NCBI RefSeq assembly: GCF_900111005.1
Contig: NZ_FOFV01000003.1
Coordinates: forward strand, 372,001-436,000
Origin: Lentzea albida
GTDB taxonomy: Bacteria > Actinomycetota > Actinomycetes > Mycobacteriales > Pseudonocardiaceae
Direction of reading: 5' to 3'
Length of the DNA stretch: 64,000 bases
Made by a program: the position numbers and the translations under genes. Shown here one piece after another: positions 18,691 to 27,221 of the stretch (the first letter of the stretch is position 1; the number at the start of each line of letters is the position of its first letter). The notes beneath the pieces are model-generated. The model searched no databases, was not told the DNA's origin, and saw nothing but the letters and a program-made list of their open reading frames with translations.

Positions 18691-19137
18691 CTAGCTCGTG
18701 GTCGTGAAGTCCTCGTCGACGCGCAGGCCGGGCGCGGCCGAGCGCAGGGCGTCGCTCAGGGAGCCCGCGCGGGCGGGGTCCGCGACGCGCGCCGACGCGG
18801 TCAGGCGCCCTCCGTGGACGACACCGGTGAACTCGGTGACGTCGTGGGCCAGCACCGCGCCGAGCAGCGCCGCGGTCACGGCGGCGGACACGGGCAGGCG
18901 TTCACCGGCGTCGGCGGTGATCACGTCCGTGACCCGGAGGGCGGTCAGCGCGCGCACCGCGTCCACGACCTCCTGGCGCTCCTCGCCGGACAGCGCGGTG
19001 CCGGCCAGGACGATCTCCGACGACCGCACCGCCAGCACGAGGTGGCCCTCCGGAGCGGGGTGCGCCGCGAGACCCAGGGACGCGAGCAACGCCGGCACGA
19101 CGAGCGCACCGACGGCAACGCGTTGCGTCAACTGCAC
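18691..19137 (-). CDS. BON-like membrane-anchored protein (ArfA N-domain-like)
   Basis: 148 residues: an N-terminal hydrophobic anchor or signal (AVGALVVPALLASLGLAA), then two half-repeats of about 55 residues. The first is LVLAVRSSEIVLAGTALSGE; the second, around VTEFTGVVHGGRLTASARV, has the same strand-turn-helix order. This resembles the BON subdomain of ArfA/OmpATb, but the OmpA-like peptidoglycan-binding domain that ends ArfA is absent. It lies 10 bp upstream of the ArfC-like gene. I infer a stripped ArfA/ArfC pair; a generic secreted BON-like protein is the alternative. No catalytic residue is expected. Confidence 0.55.
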   Translation of the reverse strand: MQLTQRVAVGALVVPALLASLGLAAHPAPEGHLVLAVRSSEIVLAGTALSGEERQEVVDAVRALTALRVTDVITADAGERLPVSAAVTAALLGAVLAHDVTEFTGVVHGGRLTASARVADPARAGSLSDALRSAAPGLRVDEDFTTTS

Positions 19138-19211
19138 GCGCTTGGACTATCTCATTCGGCTGATCGGCTGCCACCACCCGAGCGGAAACGCCCAGGACGG
19201 GCCGCCTCAAT

Positions 19212-20894
19212 TCACTCGTTCGTGGACACGACCACGGGCTCGCCCTCCGCCACCAGACGCCAGTCCGTCCCGGTGAACGCCGCGGGGTCCAGCACGCCCG
19301 CCGCCTTCACCCAGTCGATCAGCAGCTGCCGGATCTCCTGCTGCTGGTTGTGCAGCACGGGCGCCGACGCGATGTGCGGGAAGTCGCCGCCACCGGCCTG
19401 CCGGTAGTTGTTCACGGCCACGGCGAACTCGGCCGAGTCGGAGACCGGCGCACCGTCGTAGGAGAGCCCCACGATCCGCGACCCCACCGGCCGCGCGATG
19501 TCCACGTCGTACGTCAGCGGCGCGGACAGCCCGTGGGCGATGTCGAAGTTGTAGTCGGGCACGTCCGCCGACACCTGCTCGGCGGAGAACGGCCCGGGAC
19601 CGCTCACCTGCCGGAAGTACCGCGCCGACTCCTCCAGGAAGTCGCGCAGCTGCCCGCCGGTCATCCGCACGCCCACCAGCGTGTTGTCGAAGATGTACAG
19701 CCCCGCGACGTCGCGGAGGGACACCTCGCCCGCCGGGATCGCCGCCGCGCGGTTGAAGGGCGCGCACAACGACACCACCGGCAGCGACGTCGACTTCGCG
19801 ATCTCCAGCGCCTGCACGTGGTTGATGAACCGCAACGCGGGCGTGTCCTCGAACCGCGAGCGGGACGCCGACATCGCCGCGGCACACGTCCCGATCCGCG
19901 CGTTGACGTACGAGACGACCCGCTCGTGGTCGTGCCGCAGCAACCGCACGATCCGCGGGTCCTCCCGCACCGTCGCCGACGACAGCACGGACGACCGCGA
20001 CGCCTCCAGTTCCCACTGCCCGTCGTGGCGCAGGTCGAACTCCATCACGGACAACCGCTTGCCCCAGTACAGCGGCTCGGTCAGCAGCACCGGCCGCCCG
20101 GTCACCTTGTTCGTGACGATTCGCGAGGGGATCTCCACGTGCGCGTGCCCGACCAGGATCGCGTCGATCCCCGGCACGGTCTCCGCCAGCAGCTCGGAGC
20201 AGTTCTCCGGGAACGGCACCTGGTCGCCCAGCGACGACGACAGGTCCGCCCCGGAGTGCGCGACCACGACCACGAGGTCGGACCGGCGGCGGATCTCCGG
20301 CACCCAGTGCAGCGCCTGCTCCACGAGGCCCGGGAACGTCAGCACGCCGTCGACGTGCGCCCGGTCCCACACGGCGATGCCGGGGTTCGTCAGCCCGAGG
20401 ATGCCGACGCGCAACGGCGGCCCGCCCGTGCGCCACACCGTCTTCACCACGTACGGCTCGAAGGCCGGCAGCCCGGTCCCCACGTCCAGCGCGTTCGCCG
20501 CCAGCAGCGGGAACTCGAGCTGCCGTTCGAACGTCCGCAGCACCGGCAGCCCGTAGTTGAACTCGTGGTTGCCCAGCGCGGCGGCGGTGTAGCCGATGGC
20601 GTTCATCGCGGCGGCCATCGGGTGCACGTGCGCGCCCCGCGTGATCGGCTCGACCTTCGCGTAGTAGTAGGCGAGCGGTGTGCCCTGGATGGTGTCACCG
20701 GCGTCGAGCAGCAACGTCCGATGGCGCCCCACGGCCGCACGCACGTCGTTCACCAGTGTCGAGATCTTCGCGATCCCGACGTCGTCGTGCGCGTAGTCGT
20801 CGAACTCGCGGTCGAGGTAGTAGTCCCAGTTGAACAGGTTGCCGTGCAGGTCTGTGGACCCCATCACCGTCAGGGTGAACGTGCGCACGCTCAC
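19212..20894 (-). CDS. Bifunctional metallophosphatase/5'-nucleotidase family protein
   Basis: 560 residues. The metallophosphoesterase domain has STDLHG (Asp15, His17), LLDAGDTIQG (Asp67), ALGNHEFNYG (Asn109-His110) and VGHAHVEI. The 5'-nucleotidase C-terminal domain follows (about 330-540), with VNNYRQAGGGDFP as a typical substrate-loop motif. The family removes phosphate from nucleotides, often outside the cell, or opens 2',3'-cyclic phosphates. Unlike many relatives it lacks any N-terminal signal peptide (MSVRTFTLTVMGS), so it is probably cytosolic or leaves by another route. The region upstream (20895-20950) has an 8-bp hairpin. The next gene upstream on the strand is the DUF5666-like membrane protein. 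Confidence 0.9.
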   Translation of the reverse strand: MSVRTFTLTVMGSTDLHGNLFNWDYYLDREFDDYAHDDVGIAKISTLVNDVRAAVGRHRTLLLDAGDTIQGTPLAYYYAKVEPITRGAHVHPMAAAMNAIGYTAAALGNHEFNYGLPVLRTFERQLEFPLLAANALDVGTGLPAFEPYVVKTVWRTGGPPLRVGILGLTNPGIAVWDRAHVDGVLTFPGLVEQALHWVPEIRRRSDLVVVVAHSGADLSSSLGDQVPFPENCSELLAETVPGIDAILVGHAHVEIPSRIVTNKVTGRPVLLTEPLYWGKRLSVMEFDLRHDGQWELEASRSSVLSSATVREDPRIVRLLRHDHERVVSYVNARIGTCAAAMSASRSRFEDTPALRFINHVQALEIAKSTSLPVVSLCAPFNRAAAIPAGEVSLRDVAGLYIFDNTLVGVRMTGGQLRDFLEESARYFRQVSGPGPFSAEQVSADVPDYNFDIAHGLSAPLTYDVDIARPVGSRIVGLSYDGAPVSDSAEFAVAVNNYRQAGGGDFPHIASAPVLHNQQQEIRQLLIDWVKAAGVLDPAAFTGTDWRLVAEGEPVVVSTNE

Positions 20895-20903
20895 CTCCGG
20901 TTG

Positions 20904-20926
20904 TGGTCGGGCCGATCACCCGACCA
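20904..20926. terminator. Hairpin, possible terminator of the DUF5666-like gene or operator
   Basis: An 8-bp perfect stem (tggtcggg/cccgacca) with a 7-base loop lies between the end of the DUF5666-like gene and the nucleotidase start. There is no clear T-run, so a protein-binding palindrome is equally possible. Confidence 0.35.
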
Positions 20927-20950
20927 TAACCGCTCACACTTGACCCCAAA

Positions 20951-21457
20951 TCACCTCGTGGGAGGGGCCTGCCCGTTCCGCTGGCCGCGCTGACCAGGTT
21001 CGACGACGCTGGAGGCGACGGACTTGCCGTCTTCTGTGGTGGCGATCACCGTCACGGTGTCGCCTTTCTCGACACCTTCGGCCACGGTGTCGGCGTCGAT
21101 CACGTACGTCTTGGTGTAGCCGTCGGTCGACTTCACCTCCACGGACGAGTCGCTGATCGCGGTGACCTCACCGGTCTGGAACTCGCCGTGCGTCGTGTCG
21201 CCGGTGCCGAGGCCGAAGCCACCGCGCATGCCACCGCCCATGCCGTCCGGTGGCATGCCCCCGCCCATGCCACCAGGTCCCATCGCCCCGGTCTGCTCGT
21301 TCGTGCCGCTCGCGGCGTAGATGGCGACGCCACCGGCTCCGGCGATCGCGACGGCGATGGCCACGGCCGCCATCGTCTTCTTCGCGGTCCACGCCGGGCG
21401 TGCCGCCGGTTCGGTCGGCTGGGGTGCGCCCCACTCCGGGGCCTGCTGTTCGGTCAT
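20951..21457 (-). CDS. Membrane-anchored DUF5666-like protein with Gly/Met-rich linker
   Basis: 168 residues. A proline-rich cytosolic start (MTEQQAPEWGAPQP) and one transmembrane helix (MAAVAIAVAIAGAGGVAIYA, about 30-49) come first. A Gly/Met-rich linker (GPGGMGGGMPP, then GGGMRGG) follows. The extracytoplasmic C-domain (EVTAISDSSVEVKSTDG, DTVTVIATTEDGKSVA) has the two-part beta pattern of DUF5666. Function is unknown. The start is ATG at 21457 because the family's Pro-rich start fits; an in-frame ATG at 21523 precedes a low-quality stretch. It is divergent from the PhoP-like regulator gene and shares its promoter region, so it is a likely member of that regulon. Confidence 0.75.
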   Translation of the reverse strand: MTEQQAPEWGAPQPTEPAARPAWTAKKTMAAVAIAVAIAGAGGVAIYAASGTNEQTGAMGPGGMGGGMPPDGMGGGMRGGFGLGTGDTTHGEFQTGEVTAISDSSVEVKSTDGYTKTYVIDADTVAEGVEKGDTVTVIATTEDGKSVASSVVEPGQRGQRNGQAPPTR

Positions 21458-21526
21458 GGGAGCCACCGTGGTGGCGGTGGCTGTGCCGGACCTGTGTACG
21501 CCGTAGGCGTGAGCTGTGGGCATCGC

Positions 21527-21544
21527 TCACAGCTGGTACACAGG
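21527..21544 (+). promoter_or_regulatory. PhoP-box-like direct repeat in the divergent two-component promoter
   Basis: TCACAGC-tggt-ACACAGG: two 7-base units spaced 11 bases apart, matching the TCACAGC-N4-TCACAGC arrangement bound by mycobacterial PhoP. It lies 31 bases before the response regulator start. A 9-bp inverted repeat (cctgtgtac/gtacacagg) also spans the region from 21490. Confidence 0.55.
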
Positions 21545-21575
21545 ATCCGCGTTCACGATGGGAGCCATGCGCGCG

Positions 21576-22292
21576 ATGAAGACCGAACTCCGCAGGCCGG
21601 ACGGGCAGCCGGTGCGAGTGCTCGTGGTCGACGACGAGTCCACTCTGGCCGAACTGATGTCGATGGCGCTGCGCATGGAGAAGTGGGACGTGCGCACGGC
21701 CCTCGACGGCGCGACGGCGGTGCGGACCGCGCGCGAGTTCCGCCCGGACGTGGTGGTGCTCGACGTGATGCTGCCCGACTTCGACGGGTTCGAGGTGCTG
21801 CGCAAGATGCGGGCCGAGGCGCCGATCCTGCCCGTGCTGTTCCTGACGGCGAAGGACGCGGTGGAGGACCGCATCGCCGGCCTCACCGCGGGCGGCGACG
21901 ACTACGTGACGAAGCCGTTCTCGTTGGAGGAGGTCGTGTTGCGGCTGCGCGCACTGCTGCGGCGCACCGGCGTGACCGACTCGGACGCGGGCACCCGGCT
22001 CGTCGTCGGCGACCTGTCGCTGAACGAGGAGACGCGCGAGGTCGAGCGCGGCGGCACGTCGATCGACCTGACGGCCACGGAGTTCGAGCTGCTGCGCTAC
22101 CTGATGCGCAACCCGAAGCGAGTGCTGAGCAAGGCCCAGATCCTGGACCGCGTGTGGAGCTACGACTTCGGCGGTCAGGCCAACATCGTCGAGCTCTACA
22201 TCTCGTACCTGCGCAAGAAGATCGACGCCGGGCGCACTCCGATGATCCACACGATGCGAGGCGCCGGATATGTCCTCAAGCCTGCGTCCTAG
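21576..22292 (+). CDS. OmpR/PhoP-type response regulator
   Basis: 238 residues. The receiver domain has VLVVDDE (acidic pair), phosphoacceptor Asp63 in VVVLDVMLPD, the LTAKD Thr/Ala pair and conserved Lys in YVTKPFSLEEV. The winged-helix effector domain (about 130-235) has TATEFELLRYLM and HTMRGAGYVLKP. The pattern VTKPFSLEEV, VLSKAQILDRVW and YDFGGQANIVELYISYLRKKI is strongly PhoP-like. The exact start is uncertain: ATGs occur at 21558, 21567 and 21576. I use 21576 because GGGAG lies at workable distance; all keep the receiver intact. It overlaps the histidine kinase gene by 23 bp. Confidence 0.93.
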   Translation: MKTELRRPDGQPVRVLVVDDESTLAELMSMALRMEKWDVRTALDGATAVRTAREFRPDVVVLDVMLPDFDGFEVLRKMRAEAPILPVLFLTAKDAVEDRIAGLTAGGDDYVTKPFSLEEVVLRLRALLRRTGVTDSDAGTRLVVGDLSLNEETREVERGGTSIDLTATEFELLRYLMRNPKRVLSKAQILDRVWSYDFGGQANIVELYISYLRKKIDAGRTPMIHTMRGAGYVLKPAS

Positions 22293-23664
22293 AACGCTGC
22301 GCGCCCAGCTCGTCTCGGGCCAGATCGTCCTGCTCACCGCGCTGATCCTGGTGATCGGCGGGGTGTCGGTGCTCGCGCTGCACGCGTTCCTGATGAACAA
22401 CCTCGACCGCGAGGTCACGACCCTGCGCCCCGGGCCGCCCGGCCAGCAGTACGGTCCCCCCGGTGTCAACGCGCGGATCTTCCCCGACGGCACCATCAAC
22501 GGCACGATCGAGCTGCCCGGCTGGCAGGCGCCGCGGCTGCTCACCGACGACGAGATCGCCGTGCTGGCGGCGACCCCGTCGGGTCTGCGGACCGTCGACC
22601 TGGGCGAGGCGGGCGAGTTCCGCGTGTCCACCGACCGGATGGGGATCAAGGGCCTGCCGCTCTCGAACGTCACGGACATCGTGTGGCAGATGGTCTGGAT
22701 CCTCGTGGGTCTGCTCGCCGCGGGCGTCGCGGCCGTGGCGCTGGCGGGACGAGTGATCGTCCGGCGCGCGCTCGTGCCGCTCGACCGAGTCGCCGAGACC
22801 GCCACGCGCGTCTCCGAGCTCCCGCTGCACGAGGGCGAGGTCGCGCTGGCCGAACGCGTGCCGGAGGAGGACACCGATCCGGCCACCGAGGTCGGCAAGG
22901 TCGGCCTGGCGCTCAACACGATGCTCGGCCACGTCGACGAGGCCCTGAAAGCCCGGCACGACAGCGAAACACGGGTCCGGCAGTTCGTCGCCGACGCCTC
23001 GCACGAGCTGCGAACCCCTCTGGCCGCCATCCGCGGCTACGCCGAGCTGACCCGCCGCACCGGCGCGGACCTGCCGCCCGAGGTCACCCACGCGATGGGC
23101 CGGGTGGAGTCCGAGGCGTTGCGGATGACGTCGCTGGTCGAGGACCTGCTGCTGCTCGCCCGCCTGGACGCGGGCAGGCCGCTGGAGACGGCCGACGTCG
23201 ACCTGTCCCGGCTCGTGCTGGACGTGGTCGGCGACGCCAGGATCGCGGGCCCCGGCCACAGCTGGAGGCTCGCGCTGCCGGAGGACCCCGTCACGGTTCC
23301 CGGTGACGTGCAACGACTCCACCAGGTCATCGGCAACCTGCTGTCCAACGCCCGCGCGCACACCCCGCCGGGCACCACGGTCACCACCGGCCTGTCCGTC
23401 CACAACGGACGCGTCGACCTCACCGTCACCGACGACGGCCCCGGCGTCCCGCAGGGCCTGGAGGTGTTCGAACGGTTCGCGCGCGGCGACTCCTCGCGCT
23501 CGCGGGCCGCGGGCAGCACGGGCCTCGGCCTGTCGATCGTGGCCGCCGTGGTCGGCGCGCACGACGGCGAGGTGTCCGTCGCGAGCCGTCCCGGCCACAC
23601 CACGTTCACCGTCACCCTGCACACAGCTCGTTCACAGCAGGGGCACACGACCGACCCAGGCTAG
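22270..23664 (+). CDS. Sensor histidine kinase partner of the PhoP-like regulator
   Basis: 464 residues. Transmembrane helix 1 (about 18-38), an extracytoplasmic sensor of about 100 residues rich in Pro and Gly, and helix 2 (about 137-160) precede a HAMP domain. The dimerisation/phosphotransfer motif FVADASHELRTPLAAIRGY carries His245. The ATPase domain has NLLSNARAHT, VTDDGPGVP and STGLGLSIV (N, G1, G2 boxes). It phosphorylates the regulator encoded just upstream in response to an unknown envelope signal. The gene starts 23 bp before the regulator's stop, a coupling overlap. The coding end contains a second PhoP-box-like repeat that precedes the glycosyltransferase genes. Confidence 0.95.
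   Translation: MSSSLRPRTLRAQLVSGQIVLLTALILVIGGVSVLALHAFLMNNLDREVTTLRPGPPGQQYGPPGVNARIFPDGTINGTIELPGWQAPRLLTDDEIAVLAATPSGLRTVDLGEAGEFRVSTDRMGIKGLPLSNVTDIVWQMVWILVGLLAAGVAAVALAGRVIVRRALVPLDRVAETATRVSELPLHEGEVALAERVPEEDTDPATEVGKVGLALNTMLGHVDEALKARHDSETRVRQFVADASHELRTPLAAIRGYAELTRRTGADLPPEVTHAMGRVESEALRMTSLVEDLLLLARLDAGRPLETADVDLSRLVLDVVGDARIAGPGHSWRLALPEDPVTVPGDVQRLHQVIGNLLSNARAHTPPGTTVTTGLSVHNGRVDLTVTDDGPGVPQGLEVFERFARGDSSRSRAAGSTGLGLSIVAAVVGAHDGEVSVASRPGHTTFTVTLHTARSQQGHTTDPG
23621..23638 (+). promoter_or_regulatory. PhoP-box-like direct repeat before the GT39 operon
   Basis: ACACAGC-tcgt-TCACAGC within the last codons of the kinase gene, 45 bases upstream of the first glycosyltransferase start. 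A third weak unit (gcacacg, 23643) keeps the 11-base period. It matches the box near 21527. Confidence 0.55.
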
Positions 23665-23682
23665 GCCGCGAGGCTCGTCCGC

Positions 23683-25404
23683 ATGAGACGAGAACGCCTG
23701 GCGCTGGCGGTCCTGCTGATCGCGACCGGCGCGCTGTACCTGTGGCGGCTGGGGGACTCGGGCTGGGCCAACGCCTACTACTCCGCCGCGGCGCAGGCCG
23801 GGGCGACGAGCTGGAAGGCGTGGTTCTTCGGTTCGTCGGACGCCTCGAACGCGATCACCGTCGACAAGACACCGGCCTCGCTGTGGGTGATGGGCCTGTC
23901 CGCGCGGCTGTTCGGCGTCAACGCGTGGAGCATCCTGGTGCCGCAGGCGTTGATGGGTGTCGGCAGCGTCTGGCTCCTGTACGCCACCGTGCGCCGCTGG
24001 TTCTCCCCCGCCGCCGCGCTGATCTCGGGCGCCGTGCTGGCACTGACCCCGGTCGCGGTGCTGATGTTCCGCTTCAACAACCCCGACGCGCTGCTGGTGC
24101 TGCTGCTGATCGCGGGCGCGTACTGCGTGACGCGGGCGGTCGAGAACGCCAGCCCGTTCTGGCTCGCGCTGGCCGGGGTGGCGGTCGGTTTCGGCTTCCT
24201 CACCAAGATGCTGCAGGCGTTCCTGGTTCTGCCCGCGTTCGCGCTGGTGTACCTGATCTCCGCACCCACCTCCGTGCCGAAGAGGCTCCTGCACCTCGCC
24301 GGGGCGACGGCAGCGGTGGTCGTCGCGGGCGGCTGGTGGATCGTCGCGGTCGAACTCACGCCGGACCGGCCCTACATCGGCGGCTCGCAGACGAACAGCG
24401 TGCTGGAACTGACGCTGGGCTACAACGGCCTGGGGCGCCTCACCGGGGACGAGGTCGGCAGCGTCGGCGGTGGGCGCGGCTGGGGAACCGCGGGCTGGAG
24501 CCGCCTGCTGGGCGCGGAGATGGGCAGTCAGATCGCGTGGCTGCTGCCGGCCGCGGTGGTGCTGCTCGTCGCCGGGCTGTGGCTCACGAAGGGCCGCGCC
24601 CGCACGGCGCTGGCGCTGTGGGGCGGCTGGCTCGTCGTCACCGCCGGGGTGTTCAGCTTCATGAACGGCATCATCCACTCCTACTACACCGTGGCCCTGG
24701 CCCCCGCGATCGCCGCCGTCGTCGGCATCGCCGCCACCGAGCTCTGGGAACGCCGCGCCGAACCCGTCGCGGCGGCGGTGCTCTCGGGCTCGGTCGCGCT
24801 GAGTGCCCTCCAGTGCTACGTGCTGGTCAACGGGTTCTCCACGCCGGTCGCGCTGCTCGTGCTGGTGGCGGGACTGATCGCGGCGGCGGGCCTGGTGCTG
24901 TCGCTGCGCTGGGCCATCCCGGTCGCGCTGATCGCCGCGCTGCTCGGCCCCACCACCTACTCCTTCGCCACCGTCACCACCCCGCACACCGGCGCGCTGC
25001 CCGTCGCGGGCCCGTCGAGCGGGCGGATGGGCGGCATGGGCGGCGGCCTGCTCGACGCCACCACCCCGGACGCCGAGGTCGTGACCCTGCTGCGGGCCAA
25101 CGCGGGCGACTACCGGTGGGCCGCCGCCACCATCGGCTCCAACAACGCCGCCGGGCTGCAGCTCGCGAGCGGGCAGCCGGTGATGGCGCTGGGCGGCTTC
25201 AACGGCACCGACCCCGCGCCGACGCTGGAGGAGTTCCAGGAGATGGTCCGAAGTGGACAGATCCACTACTACGTCGCCTCCGGCCGGATGATGCAGGGCG
25301 ACACCGGCAGCGACGCCGCCCACGAGATCGGCGACTGGGTCGCCGCGCACTTCACCGCGACCACCGTCGCCGGTGCCACCCTCTACGAACTGGACGCGTC
25401 ATGA
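23683..25404 (+). CDS. GT39/ArnT-like membrane glycosyltransferase 1
   Basis: 573 residues of an integral membrane glycosyltransferase of the PMT/ArnT (GT-C) superfamily. About ten or more transmembrane helices are visible, with the family segments ITVDKTPASLWVMG, FLTKMLQAFLVLP and YNGLGRL, and a soluble C-terminal domain. Near 450 is a Gly/Met stretch (SGRMGGMGGGLL). Such enzymes move a sugar from a lipid-linked donor to an acceptor outside the membrane. First-loop sequence is ANAYYSAAAQAG; the Glu seen at the same place in the next gene is Ala here. It overlaps the next gene by ATGA. A PhoP-box-like repeat lies upstream. The acceptor is unknown (lipid or cell-wall polymer). Confidence 0.9.
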   Translation: MRRERLALAVLLIATGALYLWRLGDSGWANAYYSAAAQAGATSWKAWFFGSSDASNAITVDKTPASLWVMGLSARLFGVNAWSILVPQALMGVGSVWLLYATVRRWFSPAAALISGAVLALTPVAVLMFRFNNPDALLVLLLIAGAYCVTRAVENASPFWLALAGVAVGFGFLTKMLQAFLVLPAFALVYLISAPTSVPKRLLHLAGATAAVVVAGGWWIVAVELTPDRPYIGGSQTNSVLELTLGYNGLGRLTGDEVGSVGGGRGWGTAGWSRLLGAEMGSQIAWLLPAAVVLLVAGLWLTKGRARTALALWGGWLVVTAGVFSFMNGIIHSYYTVALAPAIAAVVGIAATELWERRAEPVAAAVLSGSVALSALQCYVLVNGFSTPVALLVLVAGLIAAAGLVLSLRWAIPVALIAALLGPTTYSFATVTTPHTGALPVAGPSSGRMGGMGGGLLDATTPDAEVVTLLRANAGDYRWAAATIGSNNAAGLQLASGQPVMALGGFNGTDPAPTLEEFQEMVRSGQIHYYVASGRMMQGDTGSDAAHEIGDWVAAHFTATTVAGATLYELDAS

Positions 25405-27221
25405 CCGCCACCCTCGCGCCCGCGGCCGCCGCGGCACCGGCGCCACCGGCACCGCGGAACACGAAAACGGTGCACCGCCTGGCTTTCCTCGGCCTGCTCG
25501 CCGCCACGGCCGTGCTGTACCTGTGGAACCTCACCGCGTCCGGCTACGGCAACGAGTTCTACGCGGCGGCCACGCAGGCGGCCTCGCAGAGCTGGAAGGC
25601 GCTGCTGTTCGGTTCGCTCGACCCCGGCAACACCATCACCGTCGACAAGCCGCCCGTGTTCCTGTGGGTGAGCGGGGTGTTCGCGAAGCTCTTCGGCTTC
25701 TCGAGCTGGGCCGTGCTCGCCCCGCAGGCCCTGGAGGGCGTCGCGGCGGTGGGACTGCTGTACGCGACGGTGAAGCGCACGTCCGGCCCGACGGCGGCCC
25801 TCTTCGCCGGCGCGGCCTTCGCGCTGACTCCCGTGGCCACGCTGATGTTCCGGTTCAACCTGCCGGACGCGCTGCTGGTGCTGCTGATGGTCGCGGCCGC
25901 GTACTGCACGGTGCGGGCGCTCGAGAAGGCGAGCCCGCTGTGGCTGGCGCTCGCGGGGTCGGCGATCGGTTTCGCCTTCCTCACCAAGATGCTGCAGGCG
26001 TTCCTGGTGCTGCCCGCGCTCGCGCTGGCCTACCTGGTCGCCGCTCCCACCTCGGTCCCGAAGAGGCTCCTGCACCTGCTCGGCGCCGGACTCGCGGTGG
26101 TCGTCTCGGCGGGCTGGTTCATCGCGCTGGTCGAGCTGTGGCCCGCGGACAGCCGCCCCTACATCGGCGGCTCGACGAACAACTCGTTGTGGGAACTGGC
26201 CATCGGCTACAACGGGCTCGGCCGCATCTTCGGCAATTCCGGCGGTGGCCCCGGCGGTGGCGGCATGGGCGGCAACGGCAACATCGGCTTCGGCGGTGAG
26301 ACGGGCATCGGCCGGTTGTTCGGCGCCAGCATGGGCCCGGAGATCTCCTGGCTGCTGCCCGCCGCGCTGATCGGGCTGGGCGCCGGGCTGTGGTTCCTGC
26401 GCCGCGCACCGCGCACCGACCGCACCCGTGCGGCACTGGTCGTCTGGGGCGGCTGGACCCTCGTGAGCGGCGCGGTGTTCAGCTTCATGAGCGGCATCAC
26501 GCACCCGTACTACACGGTGGCGCTGGCCCCCGCGATCGCCGCTCTCACCGGCATCGCCGGACGCGAGCTGTGGCGCGGCCGCGGGCACTTCCCGGCGCGG
26601 ATGGCGCTGACGGCGATGGTCGCGGCGACCGGAGTGTGGGGCTTCATCCTGCTCGACCGCACCCCGGACTGGACGCCCTGGCTGCGCTGGGTGCTGCTGG
26701 CCGTCACGGCGATCGCCGTGCTGGCGCTGGTGTTCGGCGTGAACCGGAACTGGCTCGTCGGTGTGCTGGTCGCGGCAGCGTTGCTCGGCACCTCCGGCTA
26801 CGCGCTCGCGACCGCGGCCACCCCGCACAGCGGCTCGATCCCGTTGTCGGGCCCGCGTTCCCAGCAGGGCGCGGGCATGGGCATGCGCGAGGACACGTCG
26901 TCCACGGAGGTCGTGCAGCTGCTCAAGGCCACCGACACGCAGTGGGCGGCGGCCACCACCGGCGCCCAGAGCGCGGCGGGGCTCCAACTCGCGTCCGGCC
27001 GGCCGGTGATCGCGATCGGCGGCTGGAACGGCAGCGACCCCGCCCCGACGCTGGACGAGTTCAAGGCCCTCGTCGCCGAGGGCGAGGTGCGCTACTACGT
27101 CGAAGGCGGCCGCGGTGGTGGCCCCGGCGGTGGCGGCAGCGACATCGGCGAGTGGGTGGCGGCGAACTTCACCGCTACGACGGTCGGCGGCCAGACCCTC
27201 TACGACCTGACCGGGAGCTGA
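25401..27221 (+). CDS. GT39/ArnT-like membrane glycosyltransferase 2
   Basis: 606 residues and a close tandem paralogue of the upstream gene: FLTKMLQAFLVLPALALAYL and APTSVPKRLLHLLGAG are shared nearly unchanged. It has an Ala/Pro-rich N-terminus, many transmembrane helices, GNEFYAAATQA in the first loop (Glu present) and ITVDKPPVFLWVSG. A Gly-rich insert (GGGPGGGGMGGNGN) separates two membrane segments near residue 280, and another Gly run lies near the C-terminus. It starts at ATG 25401 in a 4-base overlap with gene 1, so the two are coupled. They may have distinct acceptors or act as a pair. It ends 22 bp inside the convergent SGNH gene. Confidence 0.9.
   Translation: MTATLAPAAAAAPAPPAPRNTKTVHRLAFLGLLAATAVLYLWNLTASGYGNEFYAAATQAASQSWKALLFGSLDPGNTITVDKPPVFLWVSGVFAKLFGFSSWAVLAPQALEGVAAVGLLYATVKRTSGPTAALFAGAAFALTPVATLMFRFNLPDALLVLLMVAAAYCTVRALEKASPLWLALAGSAIGFAFLTKMLQAFLVLPALALAYLVAAPTSVPKRLLHLLGAGLAVVVSAGWFIALVELWPADSRPYIGGSTNNSLWELAIGYNGLGRIFGNSGGGPGGGGMGGNGNIGFGGETGIGRLFGASMGPEISWLLPAALIGLGAGLWFLRRAPRTDRTRAALVVWGGWTLVSGAVFSFMSGITHPYYTVALAPAIAALTGIAGRELWRGRGHFPARMALTAMVAATGVWGFILLDRTPDWTPWLRWVLLAVTAIAVLALVFGVNRNWLVGVLVAAALLGTSGYALATAATPHSGSIPLSGPRSQQGAGMGMREDTSSTEVVQLLKATDTQWAAATTGAQSAAGLQLASGRPVIAIGGWNGSDPAPTLDEFKALVAEGEVRYYVEGGRGGGPGGGGSDIGEWVAANFTATTVGGQTLYDLTGS

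Noticed and set aside
20951..21523. A longer start for the DUF5666-like protein at 21523
   Set aside because: The extra 22 residues are low complexity and the start would overlap the region with the regulator's operator repeats.
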